Source of the DNA: Microbacterium esteraromaticum
GTDB taxonomy: Bacteria; Actinomycetota; Actinomycetes; Actinomycetales; Microbacteriaceae
DNA length: 64,000 bases
Direction of reading: 5' to 3'
Assembly: GCF_017303215.1 (NCBI RefSeq)
Contig: NZ_JAEMWU010000001.1
Location: 1,550,001-1,614,000 of the forward strand
Part shown: one piece after another, positions 33,993 through 44,210 of the stretch
Layout: every line of letters begins with the position of its first letter
Position numbering within the stretch: position 1 is the stretch's first letter
The notes under the pieces: generated by a model
Seen by the model: the letters and a program-made list of their open reading frames with translations, nothing else
Told to the model about the DNA's origin: nothing
Databases searched by the model: none
Translations under genes and position numbers: made by a program

Positions 33993-34586
33993 TCAGGCGA
34001 CCTCGCGGACCGGTCGTCCTCGTCGGGGGCGCTCGGCGGAGAGGTCCAGCTCTCGAAGGTGCGATGGATGCCCGTGCAGTCTCTGCTCGACGTGGTCGAG
34101 CCACCGCAGCTCCGCCTCCGCAGCGAACAGCTGTGCGTCGAGGACCAGGGCGTGCGCCAGTTCTTCGGGCACCGTCGGTTCGGCACCGCTGTGAACGCTG
34201 TCGTGAAGGCGCTGCCATCGAGCCTGCGCCGCATCGCGCTCGCCGCGGATCACGACGAAGGGATCCACCCCGGGCAGAGTCGCTGCGACCGCCAGCTTGA
34301 TCGCCAGTTCGTCACGGGTGCCGGTGCCGCGCTGCACTGGTGAGTCCAGCCACGCCTGCACCTCGAGCCGGCCGGCCCCGGTGATCTCGTAGTAGACATG
34401 GCCGTGCTCATCGGTATCGCCCTTCTCGACCAGGCCATCGCGTTCGAGTCTCTCCAGCGTGTTGTAGATCTGGCCGACGTTCAGTGGCCAGGTCGACCCG
34501 GTCCGTCGGTCGAACTCCGCGCGTAGCTGATAGCCGTAGCACGGTCCCTGGTCGAGGATGGCGAGCAGGCTCTGGCGGACGGACAT
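33993..34586 (-). CDS. PadR-family transcriptional regulator
   Basis: A 197-residue regulator. The N-terminal PadR winged helix is SVRQSLLAILDQGPCYGYQLRAEFDRRTGSTWPLNVGQIYNTLERLERDGLV followed by the wing YYEITGAGR. The C-terminal domain of about 90 residues is helical (Vir_C-type) for dimerisation. The start at 34586 gives the standard N-terminus; a 21-residue upstream extension is unlikely. Targets are unknown, with no efflux gene adjacent. An AT-rich upstream tract is the probable promoter/operator. Confidence 0.88.
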   Translation of the reverse strand: MSVRQSLLAILDQGPCYGYQLRAEFDRRTGSTWPLNVGQIYNTLERLERDGLVEKGDTDEHGHVYYEITGAGRLEVQAWLDSPVQRGTGTRDELAIKLAVAATLPGVDPFVVIRGERDAAQARWQRLHDSVHSGAEPTVPEELAHALVLDAQLFAAEAELRWLDHVEQRLHGHPSHLRELDLSAERPRRGRPVREVA

Positions 34587-34798
34587 GATGCGCTCCGATC
34601 GGTTGCCGGTATTGCATTTCTGCGTATATGTATATGGGGAAACGTGCACGGGTGCAACAGTGTGGTGCGGGGCATCCGTTCGCCCTCAGCGTTCCCGAAC
34701 GTGCCCATCCACAGCATCCGCCGCGCGTCGGCCGGTAGCATGGCACGGTATGTCCGGCGTGGAACGGTCGCCGGGCCGAACATCCAAGGGAGACATCC
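34587..34798. promoter_or_regulatory. Divergent region, PadR regulator / secA
   Basis: The 212-base gap holds an AT-rich stretch around 34622-34642 (GTATATGTATATG) that gives TATA-like -10 sequences for the minus-strand PadR gene and is a plausible PadR site. On the plus strand TAGCAT (34736-34741) is a likely -10 for secA, giving a leader of about 50 bases that ends with an AAGGGAG ribosome site before the GTG at 34799. Confidence 0.45.
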
Positions 34799-37573
<2,775 letters not shown>

Positions 37574-37591
37574 ACCCCGAGGTAGCAGTGG

Positions 37592-37615
37592 ACCGGGGCG
37601 CCCGCGCGCCCCGGT
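37592..37615 (+). terminator. secA terminator, abutting the next promoter
   Basis: ACCGGGGCGC (37592-37601) and GCGCCCCGGT (37606-37615) form a perfect 10-bp stem with a 4-base loop. Its last T is the first base of the -10 hexamer of the next gene. Confidence 0.75.
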
Positions 37616-37620
37616 ATCCT
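37615..37620 (+). promoter_or_regulatory. -10 element of the aminotransferase gene
   Basis: TATCCT, six bases before the ATG at 37627. It fits a leaderless transcript. The secA terminator hairpin fills the spacer and -35 region. Confidence 0.55.
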
Positions 37621-37626
37621 TGGCGG

Positions 37627-38850
37627 ATGACCCGCCGCACACTGGACCAGTCCTCCAAGCTGAAAAACGTTCTCTACGAGATCCGCGGCAAGGCACTGGT
37701 CGAGGCGGCGCGACTGGAGTCCGAGGGGCACCAGATCCTCAAACTGAACACCGGGAACCCGGCGATCTTCGGATTCGAGGCTCCGCACCAGATCGTGCGC
37801 GATATGCTCGCCGCGTTGCCCAGCGCACATGGCTACAGCGACAGCAAGGGTGTGATCTCGGCACGACGGGCCGTCGTCAGCCGCTACGAGCAGATCGAGG
37901 GCTTCCCGCGTTTCGACCCCGATGATGTGTACCTCGGTAACGGGGTGTCCGAGCTGATCACGATGGTGATGCAGGCACTGCTCGACGAGGACGATGAGGT
38001 GCTCATCCCCGCGCCGGACTACCCGCTGTGGACGGCGATGACCTCGCTCGCCGGCGGCACCCCGGTGCACTACCTGTGCGACGAGGAGAACGGCTGGCAG
38101 CCGGACCTCGAAGACATCCGCGCCAAGGTGACGCCGAAGACCAAGGCGATCGTCATCATCAACCCGAACAACCCCACCGGCGCGGTGTACTCGCGCGAGG
38201 TGCTCGAAGGGATCGTGCAGATCGCTCGCGAGAACCAGCTGCTGCTGCTCTCCGACGAGATCTACGATCGCATCCTGTTCGACGACGCCGAGCACATTCC
38301 GACCGCGACGCTGGCGCCGGACCTGCTCTGCCTCACCTTCAACGGGTTGTCGAAGACCTATCGCGTGGCAGGGTACCGATCGGGCTGGATGGTCATCACG
38401 GGTCCGCGCTCGCATGCCAGGGGATTCCTGGAGGGCATCACGTTGCTCGCCTCGACGCGACTGTGTCCCAACGTGCCGGCCCAGCACGCCGTGCAGGCCG
38501 CACTCGGCGGGGTGCAGTCCATCGACGCGCTCATCGCGTCGTCGGGGCGCCTGCACGAGCAGCGCGACATCGCGTGGCAGGGGCTGGATTCGATCCCCGG
38601 GGTCAGCTGCGTCAAACCCGAAGGCGCACTGTACGCATTCCCGCGGCTCGATCCGAACGTGCATGAGATCCGCGACGACGAGAAGCTCGTGTACGACCTG
38701 CTGGTGTCCGAGAAGATCCTGCTCGTGCAGGGCACGGGGTTCAACTGGCCGACACCCGACCACCTGCGGTTCGTGACGCTGCCCGAAGCGCGCGTGCTCA
38801 GTGAGGCTGTCGAGCGGCTCGGGAACTTCTTGGCGAGCTACCGGCAGTAA
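37627..38850 (+). CDS. Pyridoxal-phosphate aminotransferase (alanine/glutamate type)
   Basis: A 407-residue class I aminotransferase, close to AlaA/AspC-like enzymes. It has NTGNPAIFGFEAP, NGVSELITMVMQALL, PDYPLW (stacks on the cofactor), INPNNPTGAVYS (conserved Asn), SDEIYDRILFDD (Asp-x-x-Tyr), and the Schiff-base Lys in NGLSKTYRVAGYRSGW. It likely converts pyruvate and glutamate to alanine and 2-oxoglutarate, though the substrate is not proven by sequence. The start at 37627 follows a -10 by six bases. Its last 53 bases overlap the end of the convergent CpaE-like gene. Confidence 0.88.
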   Translation: MTRRTLDQSSKLKNVLYEIRGKALVEAARLESEGHQILKLNTGNPAIFGFEAPHQIVRDMLAALPSAHGYSDSKGVISARRAVVSRYEQIEGFPRFDPDDVYLGNGVSELITMVMQALLDEDDEVLIPAPDYPLWTAMTSLAGGTPVHYLCDEENGWQPDLEDIRAKVTPKTKAIVIINPNNPTGAVYSREVLEGIVQIARENQLLLLSDEIYDRILFDDAEHIPTATLAPDLLCLTFNGLSKTYRVAGYRSGWMVITGPRSHARGFLEGITLLASTRLCPNVPAQHAVQAALGGVQSIDALIASSGRLHEQRDIAWQGLDSIPGVSCVKPEGALYAFPRLDPNVHEIRDDEKLVYDLLVSEKILLVQGTGFNWPTPDHLRFVTLPEARVLSEAVERLGNFLASYRQ

Positions 38851-40009
38851 CGGGCGCCCGGGCGTCGAGAGCGTTGGCCACGCGACGGACGGCGGCGACC
38901 AGCTGAGAGCGGGGAGCGACATCCGCGATCGCGCGTGCGTGCAGTGCAGCGGCGTCCGCAGCCCTGGCATCGTGCGGAACGAAGGCGACCTCATCGATGC
39001 CGGCGAAGCGTTCGAGAGTGCGGCGCACCTGGCCGCGCGCATCGATGCCGAGCGGACCGGGACGGACCCGGTTCGCCACGACGGTGACGGGCGTACCACC
39101 GATCAGATGTCGCAGCTCGGCGTGACCGCGAATGAACCGGCTCACTCCCAGTGGGTCGGCCGAGAGTACGGCCACCACTTCATCGGCGTCGAGCAGCGCC
39201 GCCGCTGTCGCCGCGTGGCGTGCCGGGGCACCGGGGTCGAGGGGATCATCATCCTCGTCGAACTCGGCGGAGACATCGACCACGGTGTCGTCCGCCCACG
39301 TGCGACACACACTCAGGGTCGTTCGCAGACGGCCTGCGGCAAGCTCAGGCCATCGGCTTGGCCGGTTCAACCCGCTGAGCACGTCGATCGTGCCGGCCGA
39401 GGTCTCGACCATCGACGCCAGACGCGTCAGCTCGGCGACGTCGAGGCTGCCCAGCTCGGCTCGTCGGCACGCCGCGGCGAGTCCCGGCGACTCGTCACCC
39501 AGCCCGAGCTGCAGCGCGACCGAGGGTGCAACGCTGTCGGCATCCACGAGTGCGGTGCGCCGGCCCGCGCGAGCCAGCTCGACCGCGAGCTGGATCGCAA
39601 CCGTCGTACGACCCGGCGCACCGTGCGGACCCCACACCGCGATCACGCGGGGCGGGCGATGCGGCGTGCTGTCGGCGGAGGCGGTGTCCGGCGGAGCCGA
39701 CAGCGTCGCGACGATGTGCGCAGCGGGCGTGTCGTACGGCAGCGGAGCGGGGAGCCCGAACCGCGCAGCCAGACGCGAGTCGGCAGGTCCGATCGGCACA
39801 AGTCGCACGCCCGCGCGGTCGCAGGCGCCGACCAGATCTGCGGTGAGCAAGGTGCGACTCGGCGTCAGCAGAAGGGCATCGAAGGATGCGAGTGAGACGG
39901 CGGAAAGCTCATCGGGGGAGACGGCACGGACGTCGCACCCCTCCAGTTCGAGATCGGATGCCAGCATCCGGGCGTCGTCGTGCGCGATGGCGATGAGCAC
40001 TGAGGTCAT
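38798..40009 (-). CDS. CpaE-like ParA/MinD-family ATPase
   Basis: A 403-residue protein. The N-terminal receiver-like domain of about 120 residues (VLIAIAHDDARMLASDLELEGC) has no clear phospho-acceptor set, as in CpaE. The ATPase domain starts with the deviant Walker A WGPHGAPGRTTVAIQLA and continues with ALVDADSVAPSVALQLGLGD. CpaE proteins position Flp/Tad pilus machinery, but no TadA, pilin or secretin gene is in this window. It overlaps the SAF-domain gene upstream by four bases and the convergent aminotransferase by 53 bases at its 3' end. Confidence 0.8.
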   Translation of the reverse strand: MTSVLIAIAHDDARMLASDLELEGCDVRAVSPDELSAVSLASFDALLLTPSRTLLTADLVGACDRAGVRLVPIGPADSRLAARFGLPAPLPYDTPAAHIVATLSAPPDTASADSTPHRPPRVIAVWGPHGAPGRTTVAIQLAVELARAGRRTALVDADSVAPSVALQLGLGDESPGLAAACRRAELGSLDVAELTRLASMVETSAGTIDVLSGLNRPSRWPELAAGRLRTTLSVCRTWADDTVVDVSAEFDEDDDPLDPGAPARHAATAAALLDADEVVAVLSADPLGVSRFIRGHAELRHLIGGTPVTVVANRVRPGPLGIDARGQVRRTLERFAGIDEVAFVPHDARAADAAALHARAIADVAPRSQLVAAVRRVANALDARAPVTAGSSPRSSRAARQPH

Positions 40010-40620
40010 GAGCCCGCTCCGGCTGGCACGAGTGAGATGGCGTCGCCGCCGGTGAGAGCGGCGAGTACATCGGAGACCGCGCTGCGTTCGATGGCAAGCT
40101 CAACGTCGGTGCGGCTGTTCGACAGCATCCCGTCCTGCTCGGCGACGGTGACGACGACGGCATCGCCGACGAGGATCCTCGGCTCGTCGTATGTGCGTCC
40201 GTCGTCCTGCGCGGGGGCATGCCATACCTCGACCTTCGTCCCCGCGGTCATCCCCTCCGACACCGCTGTGCTGCCGACGACGATGGTGGTGAAGCGGGCA
40301 TCCGCCGCATCTCCGACCGCAGAGCGGGGCAGCAACTCACCCTTGGGGATGGTACGCATCGCGGTCGACCCGGGCTCCAGGTCGTGTGGTGCCAGGTACT
40401 TGTCGCCGAGCGCGCCGAGGCTCACCTCGACGACCTGCAGATCCGCCGAGCCGATCGTGTCGCCGGGAACGACCGTGCGGGTGGTCTGCAGCATGGGTGC
40501 GGTCTGGCGAGAAGAAGAGACGAGCAGCCAGACGCCCGCGACGGAGACGATGACCAGGACGACGCCGATCACGAATCGGATATCGCCGAACACGGGCCTG
40601 CGGGCGCGGGAGTGCATCAT
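40006..40620 (-). CDS. SAF-domain membrane protein (CpaB/RcpC-like)
   Basis: A 204-residue protein. One N-terminal membrane helix (about 15-36) is followed by an extracytoplasmic SAF domain (TRTVVPGDTIGSADLQVVEV, then IPKGELLPRSAVG), as in CpaB/RcpC and FlgA. The gene begins with two adjacent ATG codons (40620 and 40617). It is coupled to the CpaE-like ATPase by a four-base overlap. The pair looks like the first two genes of a Tad locus without the rest, so it may be a remote part of a pilus system or an independent module. Confidence 0.78.
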   Translation of the reverse strand: MMHSRARRPVFGDIRFVIGVVLVIVSVAGVWLLVSSSRQTAPMLQTTRTVVPGDTIGSADLQVVEVSLGALGDKYLAPHDLEPGSTAMRTIPKGELLPRSAVGDAADARFTTIVVGSTAVSEGMTAGTKVEVWHAPAQDDGRTYDEPRILVGDAVVVTVAEQDGMLSNSRTDVELAIERSAVSDVLAALTGGDAISLVPAGAGS

Positions 40621-40659
40621 GCAGACATCGTCACAGATTCCGCGGACGTGGCAGAAAAG

Positions 40660-40668
40660 TTATCCACA
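40660..40668 (+). other. DnaA box (perfect TTATCCACA)
   Basis: TTATCCACA in the divergent gap between the SAF gene and the HTH gene. The remainder of the 99-base gap (40621-40719) has GAGAAT six bases before the HTH gene's start codon, a -10-like sequence. Confidence 0.7.
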
Positions 40669-40719
40669 TGCCCGCGTTCCCGCTGTGCCGCCACCCGCTG
40701 GTGGGGGGAGAATGAGAGC

Positions 40720-40998
40720 ATGCCCGAAGCATCCGATCCCGCACCTCGCTTCCTCGCGCCCGCGCAGGTCGCTGAGTTGCTGAGCATCGAGGTCGATGAC
40801 GTGGTCGCGCTTGTGCACGAGGGGCAGTTGCGCGGGGCGCAGCTCGGCTCGCCTCCGCGCTGGCGCATCGAAGAATCCAGCATCGCCGAATACCTGGCCG
40901 CGCAGTCCGAGGAGGCACGGCGCATGGCGCTGTGGCGACAGGCGGACGAAGCCAGCTTTCCCGAGGTGTGGGGCACCACGCCGTTCCGTCGCAACTGA
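40720..40998 (+). CDS. Excisionase/MerR-type helix-turn-helix protein
   Basis: A 92-residue protein. The winged HTH is FLAPAQVAELLSIEVDDVVALVHEGQLRGAQLGSPPRWRIEESSIAEYL (an excisionase/BldC-like domain). A short helical tail ends in FPEVWGTTPFRRN. There is no integrase or phage gene nearby, so it is a chromosomal regulator rather than an excisionase. GGGGGGAG lies about nine bases before the ATG. It is conserved near secA and the Rv3235-like gene in relatives as far as I recall. Confidence 0.78.
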   Translation: MPEASDPAPRFLAPAQVAELLSIEVDDVVALVHEGQLRGAQLGSPPRWRIEESSIAEYLAAQSEEARRMALWRQADEASFPEVWGTTPFRRN

Positions 40999-41010
40999 CG
41001 ATCGTCCGTG

Positions 41011-41034
41011 GCGGCGTCGCTCACACGACGCCGC
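41011..41034. terminator. Hairpin between convergent HTH and hypothetical genes
   Basis: GCGGCGTCG (41011-41019) and CGACGCCGC (41026-41034) with a 6-base loop. The right arm lies inside the last codons of the minus-strand gene. Confidence 0.45.
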
Positions 41035-41614
41035 TCGCGCTCTCCAAACGCACCCAGGCGAGGGCCGCGAACGGAATGCTGCGGAACCCGCGCACGGCGC
41101 GTGTTCGGCGGGGCTCACCCACGTCGTGCACCGCGAGGTCGAGGTGATCGGCGCCGGCTCGATCAATCGTGCCCTGCACCGGGTCCGCATCCGCGCGTCC
41201 GATCGTCACCGGGGTGCGACGGCGCGCGACATCGCGCAACACGAACCCGAACGTCATGCGCTCTCGCAGACCCGCCTCGCCGTGCGCGGGTGACAGGCTC
41301 GACAGCAGTACGCCGTGGTCGCTGCCGATGGTGGTGACGGCGCTCAACGGCACCAGGCGCAGACGAGGGTCGCCGCTCGCACTCACCCCGACCCAGTCAG
41401 CACCCATCACGCGAAGCACAGCATCCCAGTGCTCGCCGCCGGTCAGTTCCAGCAGGACGCGGTTCTCGCCCGCGGTCATCGATCGCAGCCGGTCGTGCAG
41501 GGTGAGCTTGGAGATCCGCAGCCGCTCGGACTCGGCATCCAAGGCGGCGCGCTCGGACTCCCACTCCGCAGCGAGCTGTCCTTCGAGGTCATCGAAGAGG
41601 TGATCCCATTCCAC
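41021..41614 (-). CDS. Hypothetical protein, Sm-like/RNA-fold possibility
   Basis: A 197-residue protein not assigned to a characterised family. The N-terminus is helical and acidic (WDHLFDDLEGQLAAEWESERAALDAE), possibly a coiled coil. The remainder is predicted mainly beta with two similar strands sets (VLLELTGGEHWDAVLRVMGADWVGVS and RTPVTIGRADADPVQGTIDRAGADHLDLAV) that could be two repeats of a small barrel. There is no membrane segment. The GTG start follows TACTGT (41627-41622) by seven bases, so it is probably leaderless. Function unknown. Confidence 0.7.
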   Translation of the reverse strand: MEWDHLFDDLEGQLAAEWESERAALDAESERLRISKLTLHDRLRSMTAGENRVLLELTGGEHWDAVLRVMGADWVGVSASGDPRLRLVPLSAVTTIGSDHGVLLSSLSPAHGEAGLRERMTFGFVLRDVARRRTPVTIGRADADPVQGTIDRAGADHLDLAVHDVGEPRRTRAVRGFRSIPFAALAWVRLESASGVV

Positions 41615-41653
41615 GGGAACGACAGTAGGCCACCGGCGCCGCGCGCGGTTGAG

Positions 41654-41662
41654 TTATCCACA
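41654..41662 (+). other. DnaA box (perfect TTATCCACA)
   Basis: A second TTATCCACA in the same orientation, 994 bases after the first. It lies in the 155-base divergent gap (41615-41769) between the hypothetical gene and the Rv3235-like gene. Confidence 0.7.
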
Positions 41663-41769
41663 GATCTGCGGATGCGGGTTCCGTGATCGAGGGGGACGTG
41701 TTCTACTTTCTGGGACGTTCGCTACGCACGATTGCATCGATGACCAGCTGTATCTGGGGGGACCACGAG

Positions 41770-42162
41770 ATGACGACGACGTTGAGTGAGTACTTCGCTC
41801 CACAACCCACCTCGGTCAGCGAACTCCCCGATCCCACCACGCTGCTGCACAGCCTCACCTACGGAGTGCTCGAGGTTCTCGCGGGAGTGCGCGAGGTCGA
41901 TCAGCTGGCCCGGTGGTTCGGCGAAGAAGCATTCCGTAACCTGGTGAAGCGCGCCAATCTCGCGGCGCGGGCGCGCAGCGCGCGCGGACTCAGCCCGACG
42001 CGACCGAGCTACCAGATCCTGTCCGTGCACCAGAGCTCGCCCACTGACAATGCCGTCGAGGCCGCGGTGGTCGTGGCCGGGCCCGGGCGCACCCGTGCCG
42101 TCGCGATCCGCCTCGAGGGGCTCGACGGGCGCTGGCGGGCTGCGTCGCTCGCGGTCCTGTGA
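41770..42162 (+). CDS. Rv3235 family protein
   Basis: A 130-residue protein of the small actinobacterial family found between secA and pdtaS. A central helix bundle (TLLHSLTYGVLEVLAGVREVDQLARWFGEEAFRNLVKRANLAARAR) precedes a beta-rich half (YQILSVHQSSPTDNAVEAAVVVAGPGRTRAVAIRLEGLDGRWRAASL), which looks like an NTF2-type fold. The function is unknown. The ATG at 41770 has a GGGGGGACC site upstream; an earlier in-frame ATG at 41740 is possible. Confidence 0.78.
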   Translation: MTTTLSEYFAPQPTSVSELPDPTTLLHSLTYGVLEVLAGVREVDQLARWFGEEAFRNLVKRANLAARARSARGLSPTRPSYQILSVHQSSPTDNAVEAAVVVAGPGRTRAVAIRLEGLDGRWRAASLAVL

Positions 42163-42198
42163 GCTGTCGCCGAACGCGGGCGGTGGGGCGCCGACCAG

Positions 42199-42210
42199 TA
42201 GGCTGAACGG
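42199..42210 (+). promoter_or_regulatory. -10 and spacer of the leaderless pdtaS gene
   Basis: TAGGCT (42199-42204), six bases, then GTG at 42211. No Shine-Dalgarno is present. Confidence 0.6.
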
Positions 42211-43689
42211 GTGTCAACACTCAGCGATCTCGTTCACGCTCAGGGGCGTCTGACCGACGCCGACGTCGAATGGCTGCACCGGCTGGCCGGTGACGGTCAG
42301 CTGCTGGCCGACCTCGCGTCGGCCGACATGGTGATCTGGGTCGAGACCCCCGATGGCTCGTTCATCGCCGTCACCCACTCGAGGCCCAGCGGCGCCGCAA
42401 CCCTCTTCTACCGGGATCTGGTCGGTGAGAAGGTGAGGCCGCAGTGGCGCACCCAGGTGCAGGCGGCCTTCGAATCCGGTGCGATCGTGGACTCCTCCTC
42501 GCCGGACTGGTTCGAGGAGACACCGACGCGTGTGCGTGCCGTCCCGATCATGCGTTCGCAGGGGTCGAGTGAGGGGACGATCATCGGCGTGCTGACCAGA
42601 CACACGAACCTCGGTGAGGTGCGTACGCCGTCCCGGCAGCAGATCAGCTTTGACGAGTGCGCCAACGATCTCTTCCACATGATCTCGACGGGGGAGTTCC
42701 CCGATCTTGCGGCGCCGACGGCGCCCCGACGCGGCGCGCCGCGGGCATCCGACGGCCTCATCCGTCTCGATGTCGACGGCATCACCACGTTCGCGAGTCC
42801 CAACGCGCTGTCGGCATTCAACCGGATGGGGTTCGACGACGAGTTGGAGGGGGAATCGCTCGCCGAGGTGACCACTCGGATCGTGCCGCCGTCGCGCCAG
42901 GTCGACGAGTCGCTGCCCGTGGTCGTGACCGGCCGTGCGCCGTGGCGCACCGACATGGAGGCCCGCGGCGTCACCGTGTCGTTGCGGGCAATCCCGCTCA
43001 AGGACCACGGCACACGCATCGGTGCGATCGTGCTGTGCCGCGACGTGTCTGAGCTGCGTCACCAGGAGCAGGAGTTGATCACCAAGGACGCGACGATCCG
43101 CGAAATCCACCATCGAGTGAAGAACAACCTACAGACGGTGGCGTCGCTGTTGCGCATCCAGGCGCGCCGCACACACTCCGAAGAGGCGCGTGAGGCGCTG
43201 ACGCAGGCGATGCGTCGCGTGGAGTCGATCGCCGTTGTGCACGACACGTTGGCCAGTGGTCTGGCGCAGACGGTCGACTTCGACGAGGTGTTCGATCGCG
43301 TGCTGAAACTGGTGGCCGAGGTGGCATCGGCGCCGAACACCCGCGCCCGCACCCAGCGTACCGGCCGCTTCGGTGTCTTGCCGAGTGAGTACGCGACACC
43401 GCTCGCACTTGCGCTGACCGAGGTCGTCACCAACGCTGTTGAGCACGGCCTGTCGGGGCAGGAGGGGGTCGTGAGCATTGAGGCGACCCGCACCGCCGAG
43501 CATCTGCGCGTGACTGTCACCGACTCGGGGCACGGTCTGCCGGAAGGACGCGTGGGCCAGGGGCTGGGGACGCAGATCGTGCGCACTCTTATTCAGGGTG
43601 AGCTCAGCGGCACCATCGAATGGAAGGGCGCCGAGGGCGAGGGCACCCAGGTGATCATCGACATCCCGATGCGGTGGATCGTCGCCTGA
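42211..43689 (+). CDS. pdtaS: PdtaS-type sensor histidine kinase
   Basis: A 492-residue soluble kinase. The N-terminal GAF domain (about 20-150) is followed by a PAS domain (about 180-290, VDGITTFASPNALSAF). The HisKA_2 motif REIHHRVKNNLQTVASLLRIQAR carries the phospho-His, and the HATPase has TEVVTNAVEHGLSG, DSGHGLPEG and GLGTQIVRTLI. PdtaS signals to the antiterminator PdtaR in mycobacteria. The adjacent whiB1 gene is also its neighbour in M. tuberculosis. The GTG at 42211 follows TAGGCT by six bases. Confidence 0.93.
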   Translation: MSTLSDLVHAQGRLTDADVEWLHRLAGDGQLLADLASADMVIWVETPDGSFIAVTHSRPSGAATLFYRDLVGEKVRPQWRTQVQAAFESGAIVDSSSPDWFEETPTRVRAVPIMRSQGSSEGTIIGVLTRHTNLGEVRTPSRQQISFDECANDLFHMISTGEFPDLAAPTAPRRGAPRASDGLIRLDVDGITTFASPNALSAFNRMGFDDELEGESLAEVTTRIVPPSRQVDESLPVVVTGRAPWRTDMEARGVTVSLRAIPLKDHGTRIGAIVLCRDVSELRHQEQELITKDATIREIHHRVKNNLQTVASLLRIQARRTHSEEAREALTQAMRRVESIAVVHDTLASGLAQTVDFDEVFDRVLKLVAEVASAPNTRARTQRTGRFGVLPSEYATPLALALTEVVTNAVEHGLSGQEGVVSIEATRTAEHLRVTVTDSGHGLPEGRVGQGLGTQIVRTLIQGELSGTIEWKGAEGEGTQVIIDIPMRWIVA

Positions 43690-43712
43690 GCACCGTCCGC
43701 TCGACGTGAACG

Positions 43713-43750
43713 ACGAAGCGCCGGACCCCGAGGGGCGTCCGGCGCTTCGT
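43713..43750. terminator. Bidirectional terminator, pdtaS / whiB1
   Basis: ACGAAGCGCCGGAC (43713-43726) pairs perfectly with GTCCGGCGCTTCGT (43737-43750) around a 10-base loop. Confidence 0.85.
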
Positions 43751-43762
43751 ATGAGCTCGGTG

Positions 43763-44011
43763 TCAGCCGGCGCGGCGGGCGCGGGCAGCGCGGCGCTTGA
43801 GCGCGCGACGCTCGTCTTCGGAGAGACCGCCCCACACGCCCGAGTCCTGACCGGACTCCAGGGCGTACTGCAGGCAGATCTCGGTGACGGTGCACGTGGC
43901 GCAGACCGCCTTCGCCTTCTCGATCTGGTCGACGGCGGGCCCGGTGTTCCCGACGGGGAAGAACAGTTCGGGGTCGACGGTCAGGCAGGCGGCTTTGTCG
44001 CGCCAATCCAT
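43763..44011 (-). CDS. whiB1: WhiB1 iron-sulfur transcription factor
   Basis: An 82-residue WhiB protein. The cluster ligands Cys9, Cys37, Cys40 and Cys46 have the same spacing as M. tuberculosis WhiB1. Then come GVWGG (58-62) and a basic tail (ERRALKRRAARARRAG). WhiB1 is an essential nitric-oxide-sensitive regulator in mycobacteria that binds the housekeeping sigma factor. The ATG at 44011 is chosen for its AGAGGAG site; an upstream 42-residue extension has no support. Its neighbour pdtaS is convergent, as in mycobacteria. Confidence 0.93.
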   Translation of the reverse strand: MDWRDKAACLTVDPELFFPVGNTGPAVDQIEKAKAVCATCTVTEICLQYALESGQDSGVWGGLSEDERRALKRRAARARRAG

Positions 44012-44210
44012 AGGTTGCTCCTCTGAGGGGTTCGGTGTGGTCACCGCGTCCGCGGTGGGTGAGTTAGGGAGCAGATCGGGTGGTCGGCTACCCTGGTCAT
44101 GCAGGCAACAGCCCGCCCCACTCCGATGTGGGAGCACATGGCTTTGTCTATTCTGTTACAGAAGTAAGCTGAGATCAAGGGTTTTCAGACAACTCTTGGA
44201 AGGAGTTCGT
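44012..44210. promoter_or_regulatory. Divergent region with 13-base palindrome (whiB1 / membrane protein)
   Basis: The 199-base gap holds the perfect palindrome TTCTGT-T-ACAGAA (44151-44163), followed at once by TAAGCT (44165-44170), a -10 for the plus-strand gene. A second dyad, ATGTG-GGAG-CACAT (44126-44139), lies 115 bases from the whiB1 start. No -10 for whiB1 is convincing. Confidence 0.45.

Noticed and set aside
40720..40998. Excisionase-like protein as a sign of an integrated element
   Set aside because: No integrase, attachment repeats, tRNA or phage genes lie nearby, and base composition does not change. The domain is common in chromosomal regulators.
40660..41662. DnaA boxes as the chromosomal origin
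   Set aside because: Only two boxes are seen, with no dnaA/dnaN/rpmH/gyrB genes and no AT-rich unwinding element.
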